A model generated the notes under the pieces. The model worked only from the letters and a program-made list of their open reading frames with translations. It ran no database searches and was not told the DNA's origin. The translations under genes were made by a program, and so were the position numbers. A DNA stretch of 6,603 nucleotides from an uncultured Christensenella sp. (GTDB lineage Bacteria > Bacillota > Clostridia > Christensenellales > UBA1242), in assembly GCA_905207515.1 (NCBI GenBank), contig CAJLLK010000046.1:1-6603 (forward strand). Direction: 5' to 3'. Numbering within the stretch: position 1 is the first letter of the stretch; the number at the start of each line of letters is the position of its first letter. Of the stretch, positions 1 through 6,571 are shown in pieces.

Positions 1-14
1 TTTTCTTCAGACAT
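1..14 (-). CDS. Possible 5' end of the next gene, cut by the window edge
   Basis: On the minus strand an ATG at 14-12 opens a frame reading Met-Ser-Glu-Glu before the window stops, so only four full codons are visible and no function can be given. There is no Shine-Dalgarno sequence before it. The support is positional: a promoter-like element (TTGACA, 17 nt, TAAAAT) ends 9 bases upstream of the ATG, so a transcript would begin about 2-4 nt before it. It could be chance; four codons cannot prove a gene. Confidence 0.35.
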
Positions 15-23
15 TTTAGGTTT

Positions 24-52
24 ATTTTAACAAAAAAAATGGCCCTTGTCAA
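24..52 (-). promoter_or_regulatory. Promoter-like element embedded in the terminator
   Basis: Reading the minus strand, TTGACA (47-52) is followed by exactly 17 nt and then TAAAAT (24-29), a 6/6 and 5/6 match to the vegetative sigma-factor boxes. The -35 box lies across the loop and 3' arm of the terminator hairpin, and the spacer contains the terminator's T-run. The predicted start is near position 16-18, just before the ATG at 14. The match is seen directly; activity is inferred. Confidence 0.55.
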
Positions 53-72
53 TTTAATGCAAGAGCCATTTT
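32..72 (-). terminator. Rho-independent terminator after the lipoprotein gene
   Basis: On the minus strand the arm AATGGCTCTTG (70-60) pairs with CAAGGGCCATT (48-38), with one G-U wobble and an 11-nt loop. Two flanking A-T pairs extend the stem to 13 bp. The 3' arm runs straight into eight consecutive T residues (39-32). It begins 14 bases after the stop codon of the lipoprotein gene. On the plus strand the same hairpin is followed by only four T residues and has a C-A mismatch, so it acts mainly for the minus-strand operon. Confidence 0.93.
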
Positions 73-86
73 AAATAATTTAAATA

Positions 87-1985
87 TTAATATAAATCAT
101 TTATGTTATGAACAAAAATTTCAATTCTTTCTGCCGCTTGTCTGAGATAATTTATGTTCATGTTTTGGAAAACTGAGAATTGGTCAGAAACCAGACTTTC
201 ATAAAGCACATCAAAAACGGTCTTTTTTGAGAAAACATTAAGTCTTGTTGAAGTCAGTTTTCTTACGTTTTCTGGACGCATTGAAGCGTCAAAATTTTCG
301 TCAATGTTCAAGAAAAGATTTTCAATTTCGCCCGCATAGAAGAACATATAAACGCCGTCACTTGCTCTGACAAACTCTGTCGTGGCACCAATTGTGCCGT
401 CTTGATAGAGAGTTTTTATGGCGTCTTCAATGTTTTCAGCAAGCACTTCATCTGAAGAGAAAGTGTCGCTCATCAAAACATTTCCGCTTGCGTCAACGCC
501 AAAAACAGAATTATAGTCGGCATTTTTGAGTGTGTCATCGTCATTGTAGAGATACAAAAATTCTCTAAATGCTTCAGCTCTGTCATAACCCACTTGAACG
601 TTGGCGTCGTCAACTTCGCTTTGCAAAAATTGGTCCAAAGTCATGCTTTGCGCTTGAGCTTGTTCTTCGGCCAATGCCAATTCTTCTTCTGTCAAATCAT
701 TTTTATATTGTTCGAGTGTCAAATATGGATGAGCGCCAATTGCTTCGTCAATTCTTTCTTCCAAAGTGGTTTGACTGACTGTGCCAACTGTTTCGCCAGC
801 TTCATTTCTTTGCGTTGCCAAAACAGAATTGTAAAGGTCACTGAGTTTTTCTTGATATCTCTTTCCTGTGATGTCGCCGTTTGCATATTCAGCTTCAATA
901 TCGGCATAATCTGCTGCGTTTTGAGTGCTGAAGTTGAGTTTGATGTAAGCCACATAGAAATATTCTGAACCATCATCCAAAACATAATCCATGTTTGCGA
1001 TGTCACCAAGCATGTTTGTTTGATAAGAAGAACTTTGTTCCAATTTATAAGTTGTGTAATCCGCTCTAACATTTGCAGAATAAGCTTTCAAAATGTCATT
1101 CACTGAAACGCTTGAATAATCTGCGCCTTGATGCTCGCTGCGATTGAAGATTGCACTATATTTTTCTGTCATGTAGTTGTCTTTGATGATGTTGTAAACT
1201 CTGTCCATTTCAAACATGAAAGCATCTTTGTCGGTTGCAAAATCGCGATAGTCATAATTGTCTTTGATGTCTGCGATATAATTGTTTAAAGCACTTCTCC
1301 AATTTGCTGCACTCGTTTGGTCAGCGTCTGCAATGGTGCTCAAAATGTTATACATCTTTTCTTTAAATGGATAAGTTCCGTTTTCTTCATATTCAAAATC
1401 ATAATAAACATCGCTATCTTTTCTTGCAGGATAAGTCGCTCTGGTTGTTGTAGCAGCGGTTGTTTTTCTTATAACCAAGTTTCCGTTTGCGTCATAATCT
1501 AAATAAGCTTGACTTTTATATTGTTCAAATGCTGACGCATTTTCTTCTGTTGTTGAACTGTCGCCACTTGAAGAGCCTGTGTTGTCCATAACTTCATCAA
1601 AATAGGTCTTCAGATTTGAATAGAGTGCGTCATAAGTTTCGTCCCAAAGATAAGTCGTTTCCCTTTCGTTGAAAACTTCTTCGCCAGTTTCTGCATAATA
1701 ATCTTCAACAGCTCTGTAGGTCAATTTTTGATTTATCAAACTGTCAAGCGTCAATTCAATGGCTTCTTGACGACCATATTGTTCTTCATATTGTGAGCCG
1801 TAATTATTGTAAGCCACAAGCAAATCTCTTTTTGTGATATTTTCAGTTTGACCATCAGTATATTCAATTTGCGCGACCACTGCTTCAAAATAAGCCTGAT
1901 TGTTTCGCGTGGTCAAAGAACAGCCTGTGAAAACAGACAGACACATCATCAAACATAAAACCAAAGAAGCTAACTTTTTTTTCAC
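87..1985 (-). CDS. SurA/PrsA-like exported lipoprotein, probable foldase relative
   Basis: This is a secreted lipoprotein of 632 aa if read from the GTG at 1985 (636 aa from an ATG at 1997). The GTG start is preferred because GGGGT lies 5 nt upstream, whereas the ATG has no ribosome binding site. Numbering from the ATG, a KKK start and hydrophobic stretch (9-23) end in a lipobox-like VFTGC with Cys26 as the lipidated residue. Residues 50-100 resemble the SurA N-terminal helical domain (ITKRDLL, then LDSLINQKLTYRAVEDYY). A Ser/Thr/Gly linker follows near 140-153. Residues 347-357 (FYVAYIKLNFS) and about 493-556 look like the two ends of a parvulin fold, separated by a helical insert of about 135 aa. 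The usual parvulin His is replaced by Tyr, so isomerase activity is doubtful. The place after mfd matches prsA in clostridia. Class is fairly sure, function inferred. Confidence 0.8.
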   Translation of the reverse strand: MKKKLASLVLCLMMCLSVFTGCSLTTRNNQAYFEAVVAQIEYTDGQTENITKRDLLVAYNNYGSQYEEQYGRQEAIELTLDSLINQKLTYRAVEDYYAETGEEVFNERETTYLWDETYDALYSNLKTYFDEVMDNTGSSSGDSSTTEENASAFEQYKSQAYLDYDANGNLVIRKTTAATTTRATYPARKDSDVYYDFEYEENGTYPFKEKMYNILSTIADADQTSAANWRSALNNYIADIKDNYDYRDFATDKDAFMFEMDRVYNIIKDNYMTEKYSAIFNRSEHQGADYSSVSVNDILKAYSANVRADYTTYKLEQSSSYQTNMLGDIANMDYVLDDGSEYFYVAYIKLNFSTQNAADYADIEAEYANGDITGKRYQEKLSDLYNSVLATQRNEAGETVGTVSQTTLEERIDEAIGAHPYLTLEQYKNDLTEEELALAEEQAQAQSMTLDQFLQSEVDDANVQVGYDRAEAFREFLYLYNDDDTLKNADYNSVFGVDASGNVLMSDTFSSDEVLAENIEDAIKTLYQDGTIGATTEFVRASDGVYMFFYAGEIENLFLNIDENFDASMRPENVRKLTSTRLNVFSKKTVFDVLYESLVSDQFSVFQNMNINYLRQAAERIEIFVHNINDLY

Positions 1986-1990
1986 ATCAT

Positions 1991-1995
1991 ACCCC
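1991..1995 (-). promoter_or_regulatory. Ribosome binding site deciding the GTG start
   Basis: GGGGT on the minus strand sits 5 nt before the GTG at 1985 and can pair with the anti-Shine-Dalgarno CUCC region through one wobble. The upstream ATG at 1997 has only A/T-rich sequence before it, with nothing purine-rich at the right distance. This favours the GTG and places the charged KKK at residues 2-4 of the signal peptide. Confidence 0.55.
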
Positions 1996-2027
1996 ATAAA
2001 AATAAGTAATTTTTCACTAACTTAGAT

Positions 2028-2056
2028 ATTATAACTGAAAACTCAACAAATTTCAA
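2028..2056 (-). promoter_or_regulatory. Promoter of the lipoprotein gene
   Basis: On the minus strand TTGAAA (2051-2056), a 17-nt spacer and a perfect TATAAT (2028-2033) lie in the gap between mfd and the lipoprotein gene. The predicted start is near 2020-2022, giving a leader of about 36 nt to the GTG at 1985. The lipoprotein gene can therefore be transcribed apart from pth-mfd, although no terminator separates them and read-through is likely. Confidence 0.8.
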
Positions 2057-2073
2057 GCGATTGCAAAGATTTT

Positions 2074-5000
2074 TCAATCTTTTTTCTCTTTCAGCGCTTT
2101 TGAAAACATTTCTATAAGCAAATTCACCTTGTCAACGACCTTTCCTTTGGCGTTCACTTTTAGAATAGGTAAGTCTTCAAATTTTAAACAACTATCATAA
2201 AACTTGCCAACTTTCGACAATCTTTTATCAATGATTTCTTGTGATTTATAAAAATAAATCATGCAATCAGCGGCATTGATTTTGATTTTTTGAACATTAA
2301 ACTCCGCCGCCATGTTTTTAAGGTAAGCAATTTTGCAAAGATTTTCTGTTTCCACCGGCATGTCGCCATAAGTTTCTGAAAGTTCTTTTTTGATTTGGTC
2401 AAAATCGCTCTTCGTTGAGATTTTGCTGATTTTGTTGTAGAAAATGATCCTTTCGTCTTGCGCTTCAATATATTCTTCGCTGATGTAAGCATCCAAAACA
2501 AGTTCCATTTTGATTTCTTTTTGGCTTACAGTCTTTTGCCCTGAAAGCTCTTTTGTCACTTCGTCGAGCAAGCGAACATACATGTCATAGCCCACTTTTT
2601 GCATGTGACCGTGTTGTTCTTTGCCCAAAATGTTTCCCGCGCCACGAATTTCAAGGTCACGCATGGCGATTTTGAAGCCGCTTCCAAGCTCTCGAAACTC
2701 TTTGATTGCTTCCAATCTTTTGTAAGCATCTTCGGTCAAGATTTTCCCACCGTTGTAAGTCAGATAAGCATACGCCAGCTTGTCTGACCTGCCAATGCGC
2801 CCACGAATTTGATAGAGCTGCCCCAAGCCCAGCATATCACAATCGACCATAAAAAGCGTGTTTAAAGTCGGCAAATCTATGCCGTTTTCAATCAGAGTTG
2901 TTGAAATCAAAAGGTTGAATTTGTCGTCATAAAGGTCATTGATGACTTTCGAAAGTTCTTTTTCCATCATTTGACCATGCGCAACACCAATTTGTGCCTG
3001 CGGCAAAAGTTCTGCCACATGGCTTTTGAAAGTATAAATTTCTGCCACTCTGTTGAACAAAATCAACGCTTTTCCGCGTCTTGAAAGTTCTCTTGAAACC
3101 ACATCTTGCAAAAGTTGGTCGCTATAAGGACTGACATAAGTTTGAATAGGCAGTCTGTCTCTTGGCGGCGTGGCAATGACGCTGATGTCGCGAATGCCTG
3201 AAAGAGCCATGTGAAGAGTTCTTGGAATCGGCGTTGCTGAGAGCGTCAAAACATCGACATCGGTTTTGAATTTTTTGATTTTTTCTTTGTCTTTGACACC
3301 GAAACGCTGTTCTTCATCCAAAACCAACAATCCCAAATCTTTAAACTTCAATTTTTCGTTCAAAATCTTGTGCGTGCCAATCAAAATGTCGATTTTTCCT
3401 TCTTCAAGCCGCTGATATATCTCTTTGGTTTCGCTTGCCGTTTTGAAACGATTTAAAACTTCAATTCTCAGCCCAAAATTTTCCATTCGGTGCTTTGTCG
3501 AGCGGAAGTGTTGCTCTGAAAGAATGGTCGTCGGGCACAAAAAAGCGACTTGTTTGCCGTTGTAAACCGCCTTAAAAATGGCACGAAAAGCGACTTCGGT
3601 TTTTCCAAACCCAACATCTCCGCAAATCAGCCTGTCCATGATTTTTCCGCTTTCCATGTCTTTGTCAATATCCAAAATCGCTTGAGCCTGATCGGAAGTG
3701 AGTTCAAATTCAAACGCATCGGCAAATTGCTTTTCCAGTTCTTCATCGCGCTTGAAAACAATGCCTTTTTTGTTTTGTCTTGCCTTGTAAATCTGTGCCA
3801 GAGCAATGGCAACTTCTTTCAAATCATCTTTGACTTTTTGTTTAATTCGATTCCATTCGTTTGAACCCAAAGCGTTCAGTTTTGGCGCTTCTCCACCAAT
3901 GTAAGCCGAAAGCAAATTTGCCTGTTCGGTCGGAAGATAAAGCAGCGCACCATTTTTATATTCCAAAACAAAATAGTCTTTCTCAAAGTGCGAAAGTTTC
4001 ATTCTGACAATGTCTTTGCAGTGCCCAATGCCATAAAAAGCGTGCACAACATAGTCTCCCACTTTTGGCAAATAAGAAAAGTTTTGGTTTTTGGTTTTAT
4101 AGCTTGTCTGGCGCGTTTTATACATGTCGTCAGTGCCGATGCCGACAATGTTAAAGTCCAAAAAACTGAACGAATAAGAAAAATATTCTTTGCACAAATA
4201 GATATTCACGCCGCTCTTTAGCTCGCCGTCAAAATCATGATAATGAATTTTGTTTGTAATCAAAAATTCTTTCAAAATGTCATAAAAACTTCCTGCAAAC
4301 AAAAAGACATTGATGTGGCCGTCTGCATACATTGTCAAATCTTTTTTGAGCGACAAAAAATCGGTCACATAACTCTTTGAGCCAACGGTCTTGTTTTCAA
4401 AATCGCTATCGTTGGTGTTGGTCAAAACGATATATTTTGAAGTGTCAACTTTTTCGAAATCCAAAAACATTTTGTCGCTTGAAAACGAAAGTTCTTCGCG
4501 CGCTTTGCTCAAAATTTTGCATTCGTTTTCAATTTTCACCGGTTCGTCAATGACAATGTTTTCTGACAATTCCAAGACAGAATTTTCTCCAATTTTCAAA
4601 AAAAGTGGAAAAATTTCAAATTTTTCAACGTTTTTTTCGGTTTTCATTGTCGAAAAATCAAAATTTATAATTTTTTCAATCTCGTCGTCAAAATATTCCA
4701 CCCTATATGGATAGTCCTGACCGTTGACAAAAACATCGACAATTTCTCCACGCACAGCAAATTGTCCCACGCTGGTCACATAGTCAACTCTTTCAAAGCC
4801 AAAAGCCGTAAGTTTTTCAGCCAACTGTTCAATTTCCAGCTTTTGTCCGACTTTAACATCAAATTTTTCTTGCAAAAATTTCAAGTCAAATTTTGTTGTC
4901 AGTGAAGACGGCAAAAAAATCAAGACATCAAGTCTGTTTTGCAAAAATGCGCTGACACTGTCGGCAAATGGAAACAAATTCAAATCGCGTTCATCTTCAA

Positions 5001-5208
5001 TTTCTCTGCCGCAAGAGACGATTTGAACTTTTTTGCCGCAGTCGAGCAAACCTTTTTTCAACTTGCTGGCAGTGACAAAATCTCCGCAAAGATAGACCAG
5101 TTTGTCAAAAAGTGCAGAAAACAAAACCTTTTCGCCGACAAAAAAACCGCCCAAGTTTTTTTGCTTGGAGAGCGTTGAATTTTTCAAAAGGTTCAAGATT
5201 TTTTTCAT
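2074..5208 (-). CDS. mfd: Transcription-repair coupling factor Mfd
   Basis: Mfd is a DNA translocase that pushes stalled RNA polymerase off damaged DNA and recruits UvrA for excision repair. Domains in order: a UvrB-like N-terminal part with the UvrA-facing stretch at 147-175 (VGQFAVRGEIVDVF, then YRVEYFDDEIE); a CarD-like RNA polymerase interaction domain at about 380-440; and a superfamily 2 helicase core with Walker A GDVGFGKT (530-537), DEEQ box (631-634), SATPIPRT (657-664) and QIRGRIGR (800-807). The translocation region RELGSGFKIAMRDLEIRG (840-857) and the C-terminal TRCF domain (about 895-995) follow. All helicase motifs are intact. At 1044 aa it is about 100 aa shorter than the Escherichia coli (1148) and Bacillus (1177) proteins, mostly before the CarD-like domain. 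The ATG overlaps the pth stop as ATGA, with only a weak GAGAG upstream, which suggests translational coupling. Confidence 0.98.
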   Translation of the reverse strand: MKKILNLLKNSTLSKQKNLGGFFVGEKVLFSALFDKLVYLCGDFVTASKLKKGLLDCGKKVQIVSCGREIEDERDLNLFPFADSVSAFLQNRLDVLIFLPSSLTTKFDLKFLQEKFDVKVGQKLEIEQLAEKLTAFGFERVDYVTSVGQFAVRGEIVDVFVNGQDYPYRVEYFDDEIEKIINFDFSTMKTEKNVEKFEIFPLFLKIGENSVLELSENIVIDEPVKIENECKILSKAREELSFSSDKMFLDFEKVDTSKYIVLTNTNDSDFENKTVGSKSYVTDFLSLKKDLTMYADGHINVFLFAGSFYDILKEFLITNKIHYHDFDGELKSGVNIYLCKEYFSYSFSFLDFNIVGIGTDDMYKTRQTSYKTKNQNFSYLPKVGDYVVHAFYGIGHCKDIVRMKLSHFEKDYFVLEYKNGALLYLPTEQANLLSAYIGGEAPKLNALGSNEWNRIKQKVKDDLKEVAIALAQIYKARQNKKGIVFKRDEELEKQFADAFEFELTSDQAQAILDIDKDMESGKIMDRLICGDVGFGKTEVAFRAIFKAVYNGKQVAFLCPTTILSEQHFRSTKHRMENFGLRIEVLNRFKTASETKEIYQRLEEGKIDILIGTHKILNEKLKFKDLGLLVLDEEQRFGVKDKEKIKKFKTDVDVLTLSATPIPRTLHMALSGIRDISVIATPPRDRLPIQTYVSPYSDQLLQDVVSRELSRRGKALILFNRVAEIYTFKSHVAELLPQAQIGVAHGQMMEKELSKVINDLYDDKFNLLISTTLIENGIDLPTLNTLFMVDCDMLGLGQLYQIRGRIGRSDKLAYAYLTYNGGKILTEDAYKRLEAIKEFRELGSGFKIAMRDLEIRGAGNILGKEQHGHMQKVGYDMYVRLLDEVTKELSGQKTVSQKEIKMELVLDAYISEEYIEAQDERIIFYNKISKISTKSDFDQIKKELSETYGDMPVETENLCKIAYLKNMAAEFNVQKIKINAADCMIYFYKSQEIIDKRLSKVGKFYDSCLKFEDLPILKVNAKGKVVDKVNLLIEMFSKALKEKKD

Positions 5209-5708
5209 TTCAATCTCTCACAAATTTCGTCAGCAACTTTCTGCAAAATTGGTTCAAAAACTTGTTTGTCATATTTTGACAACACATAATCAGCCAAGTC
5301 CATTGAAATATCTCTTCCAATGCCGACTTTAATTCTTTCAAAATCTTCGCCGATGTAAGAAACGATGCTGCGAAGCCCGTTGTGAGTGCCAGCCGAGCCG
5401 TGTTCTCGATAGCGAACATTCCCTTTTGGCAGGTCAATGTCGTCGACAACAACCAAAATGCGAGCATCTTTAAATTTGTTATTCAAAAGTGCCAAACATT
5501 CGCCGCTCAAATTCATGTAAGTTGTCGGTTTGACAAGCATAAGTTTTTCACCATTCAAAGTTCCTTCGCCGATGAGCGCCTTATATTTTTGTTTGTCAAA
5601 AGTGATGCCAAGTTTTTTTGCCAAAACATCAACAACGGCAAAACCGATGTTGTGATAAGTTCCGTCATATCTGCTCTCAGGATTTCCAAGCCCAACCACA
5701 ATGTTCAT
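5205..5708 (-). CDS. pth: Peptidyl-tRNA hydrolase
   Basis: Pth cleaves the ester bond of peptidyl-tRNAs dropped by stalled ribosomes, freeing tRNA in the cytoplasm. The family start VVGLGNP (residues 4-10) is clear. Residues equivalent to the E. coli catalytic and substrate-binding set are all present: Asn9, His19 (in TYHNIGF), Asn66 (in KPTTYMNLSGE), Asp90 (in VVDDIDLPKG) and Asn110 (in GSAGTHNGLRS). At 167 aa it is about 20 residues shorter than usual, trimmed at the C-terminal helix. The residue before the catalytic His is Tyr instead of the common Arg. The start is fixed by AAGGAG 5 nt upstream. The gene lies 9 bases after the GlmU-like gene and overlaps mfd by 4 bases, the order found in Bacillus and clostridia. 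Confidence 0.98.
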   Translation of the reverse strand: MNIVVGLGNPESRYDGTYHNIGFAVVDVLAKKLGITFDKQKYKALIGEGTLNGEKLMLVKPTTYMNLSGECLALLNNKFKDARILVVVDDIDLPKGNVRYREHGSAGTHNGLRSIVSYIGEDFERIKVGIGRDISMDLADYVLSKYDKQVFEPILQKVADEICERLK

Positions 5709-5713
5709 AAAAA

Positions 5714-5719
5714 CTCCTT
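5714..5719 (-). promoter_or_regulatory. pth ribosome binding site overlapping the upstream stop codon
   Basis: AAGGAG on the minus strand, 5 nt before the pth ATG, shares bases with the TAA stop (5718-5720) of the GlmU-like gene. Ribosomes finishing that gene would end on the pth initiation site, so the two genes are probably translationally linked. It also shows that this organism uses ordinary Shine-Dalgarno sequences. Confidence 0.85.
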
Positions 5720-6536
5720 AAACCTGTTCATTCACAAGCCTTGCAAAAGGTCCAACAATTTTGCCTTTTTCCACTTTGCTCTTTTCAAGATAACTTTGGC
5801 AGACAAAGGCTTCGTCGCAGATGATTGTGTCAAAAATATAATTCCCGCTTTCAATGATGGCGTTTTTGCCGATGTAAGTTTCGCCTTTCAAAATGTTGTT
5901 TGGATAGATGACCGCTCCCGCTTCAATTTCAACATCTGCATCAACAAAAATCGTGTTTTCGCCAAACAAAACAACGCCATTTTCTTTGTGATAATTCAAA
6001 ATTCGTTCGTTCAAAACCTTGAAAGCGTAAGAAACTTTTTGCGCGGTGTCAACAACCGTGAAGTCTTGTTCGTCAAAAACTTCTGTGGTGGTCGATAAAA
6101 TCAGTCTTGCGGTTTTCAAATAATCCGCTTTAAAAACAAACCCGCGAGAGAGCTTCAAAACGTTCATTTTTTTCTTAGAGAAGAAATCCATAATCTCCAA
6201 AAAGGTGGATTTTTTCAAAAGAGGAGTGTCGCAATAAAAAACGGCAACAAACTGAAAACCTTCTGCCAAATCTCGAATGATGGAGAGCAAATTTTCTTCA
6301 GCAGGTTCATCAACAATTTTTTGCATGCAACCCGAAGTGGCAAGTGCCACCCAATCAATCATTTTTTTGCCGCAGATATCAAAATTTGGGCTGATTTGAT
6401 TGTTGGTTTTCAAAATGACGACCAAAGTTTCGTCAGCCACCCAATCAAAATTTTCCGCTTTTTCCAAAGGGCTGACAATGTCGTTTAAAAAATCAAAACT
6501 TATTTGTTCTTTTTCAATTTCTTCCATAATTTCCAT
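5718..6536 (-). CDS. Short, degenerate GlmU-like protein (nucleotidyltransferase and left-handed beta-helix remnant)
   Basis: This 272-aa protein is related to GlmU, the bifunctional enzyme making UDP-GlcNAc for cell walls, but lacks much of it. Residues 38-64 (VVILKTNNQIS, then CGKKMIDWV) line up with the GlmU start, where GxGTRM should read but KTNNQI stands instead. YCDTPLL (101-107) matches the GlmU YGDxPL metal-binding loop with Asp103 kept. Asn176 (LNERI) may match the second metal ligand. The region between them is shortened. From GVVLFGENTIFVDADVEIE (187-205) to IVGPFARL (260-267) it follows the first turns of the GlmU left-handed beta-helix, then stops; the acetyltransferase active-site part is absent. 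No remnant of the missing part exists in the 9 bases before pth, so this is not a fresh frameshift. UTP binding and acetyl transfer both look lost, so a regulatory, binding or altered enzyme role is possible. An alternative start is the ATG at 6527. Confidence 0.85.
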   Translation of the reverse strand: MEIMEEIEKEQISFDFLNDIVSPLEKAENFDWVADETLVVILKTNNQISPNFDICGKKMIDWVALATSGCMQKIVDEPAEENLLSIIRDLAEGFQFVAVFYCDTPLLKKSTFLEIMDFFSKKKMNVLKLSRGFVFKADYLKTARLILSTTTEVFDEQDFTVVDTAQKVSYAFKVLNERILNYHKENGVVLFGENTIFVDADVEIEAGAVIYPNNILKGETYIGKNAIIESGNYIFDTIICDEAFVCQSYLEKSKVEKGKIVGPFARLVNEQV

Positions 6537-6542
6537 AACACA

Positions 6543-6571
6543 ATTATAAAATCAAATTAAATTTTTGTCAA
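6543..6571 (-). promoter_or_regulatory. Perfect consensus promoter of the GlmU-like-pth-mfd operon
   Basis: On the minus strand TTGACA (6566-6571), exactly 17 nt, then TATAAT (6543-6548): both boxes are 6/6 with the best spacing for the vegetative sigma factor. Only six bases (TGTGTT) separate the -10 box from the ATG at 6536, so the usual start point is the A of that ATG. The transcript is then leaderless for the first ATG, or has a 9-nt leader for the in-frame ATG at 6527. Confidence 0.9.

Noticed and set aside
594..968. Plus-strand open frames opposite the lipoprotein gene
   Set aside because: Rich in Cys and Phe, with no ribosome binding site and no recognisable motif; they lie wholly inside a convincing secreted-protein gene on the other strand.
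2057..2082. Intrinsic terminator between mfd and the lipoprotein gene
   Set aside because: There is a small AT-only hairpin, but it is followed by GCAATCGC and not by a T-run, so it does not meet the terminator pattern.
3550..3864. Plus-strand frame opposite the helicase motifs of mfd
   Set aside because: It lies opposite the conserved Walker A region of Mfd, which is certainly coding; a reverse-strand shadow.
5382..6098. 238-codon open frame on the plus strand
   Set aside because: It runs antisense across two recognised minus-strand genes (pth and the GlmU-like gene), shows Phe/Asn/Lys-rich composition typical of a reversed AT-rich coding strand, and matches no family I know.
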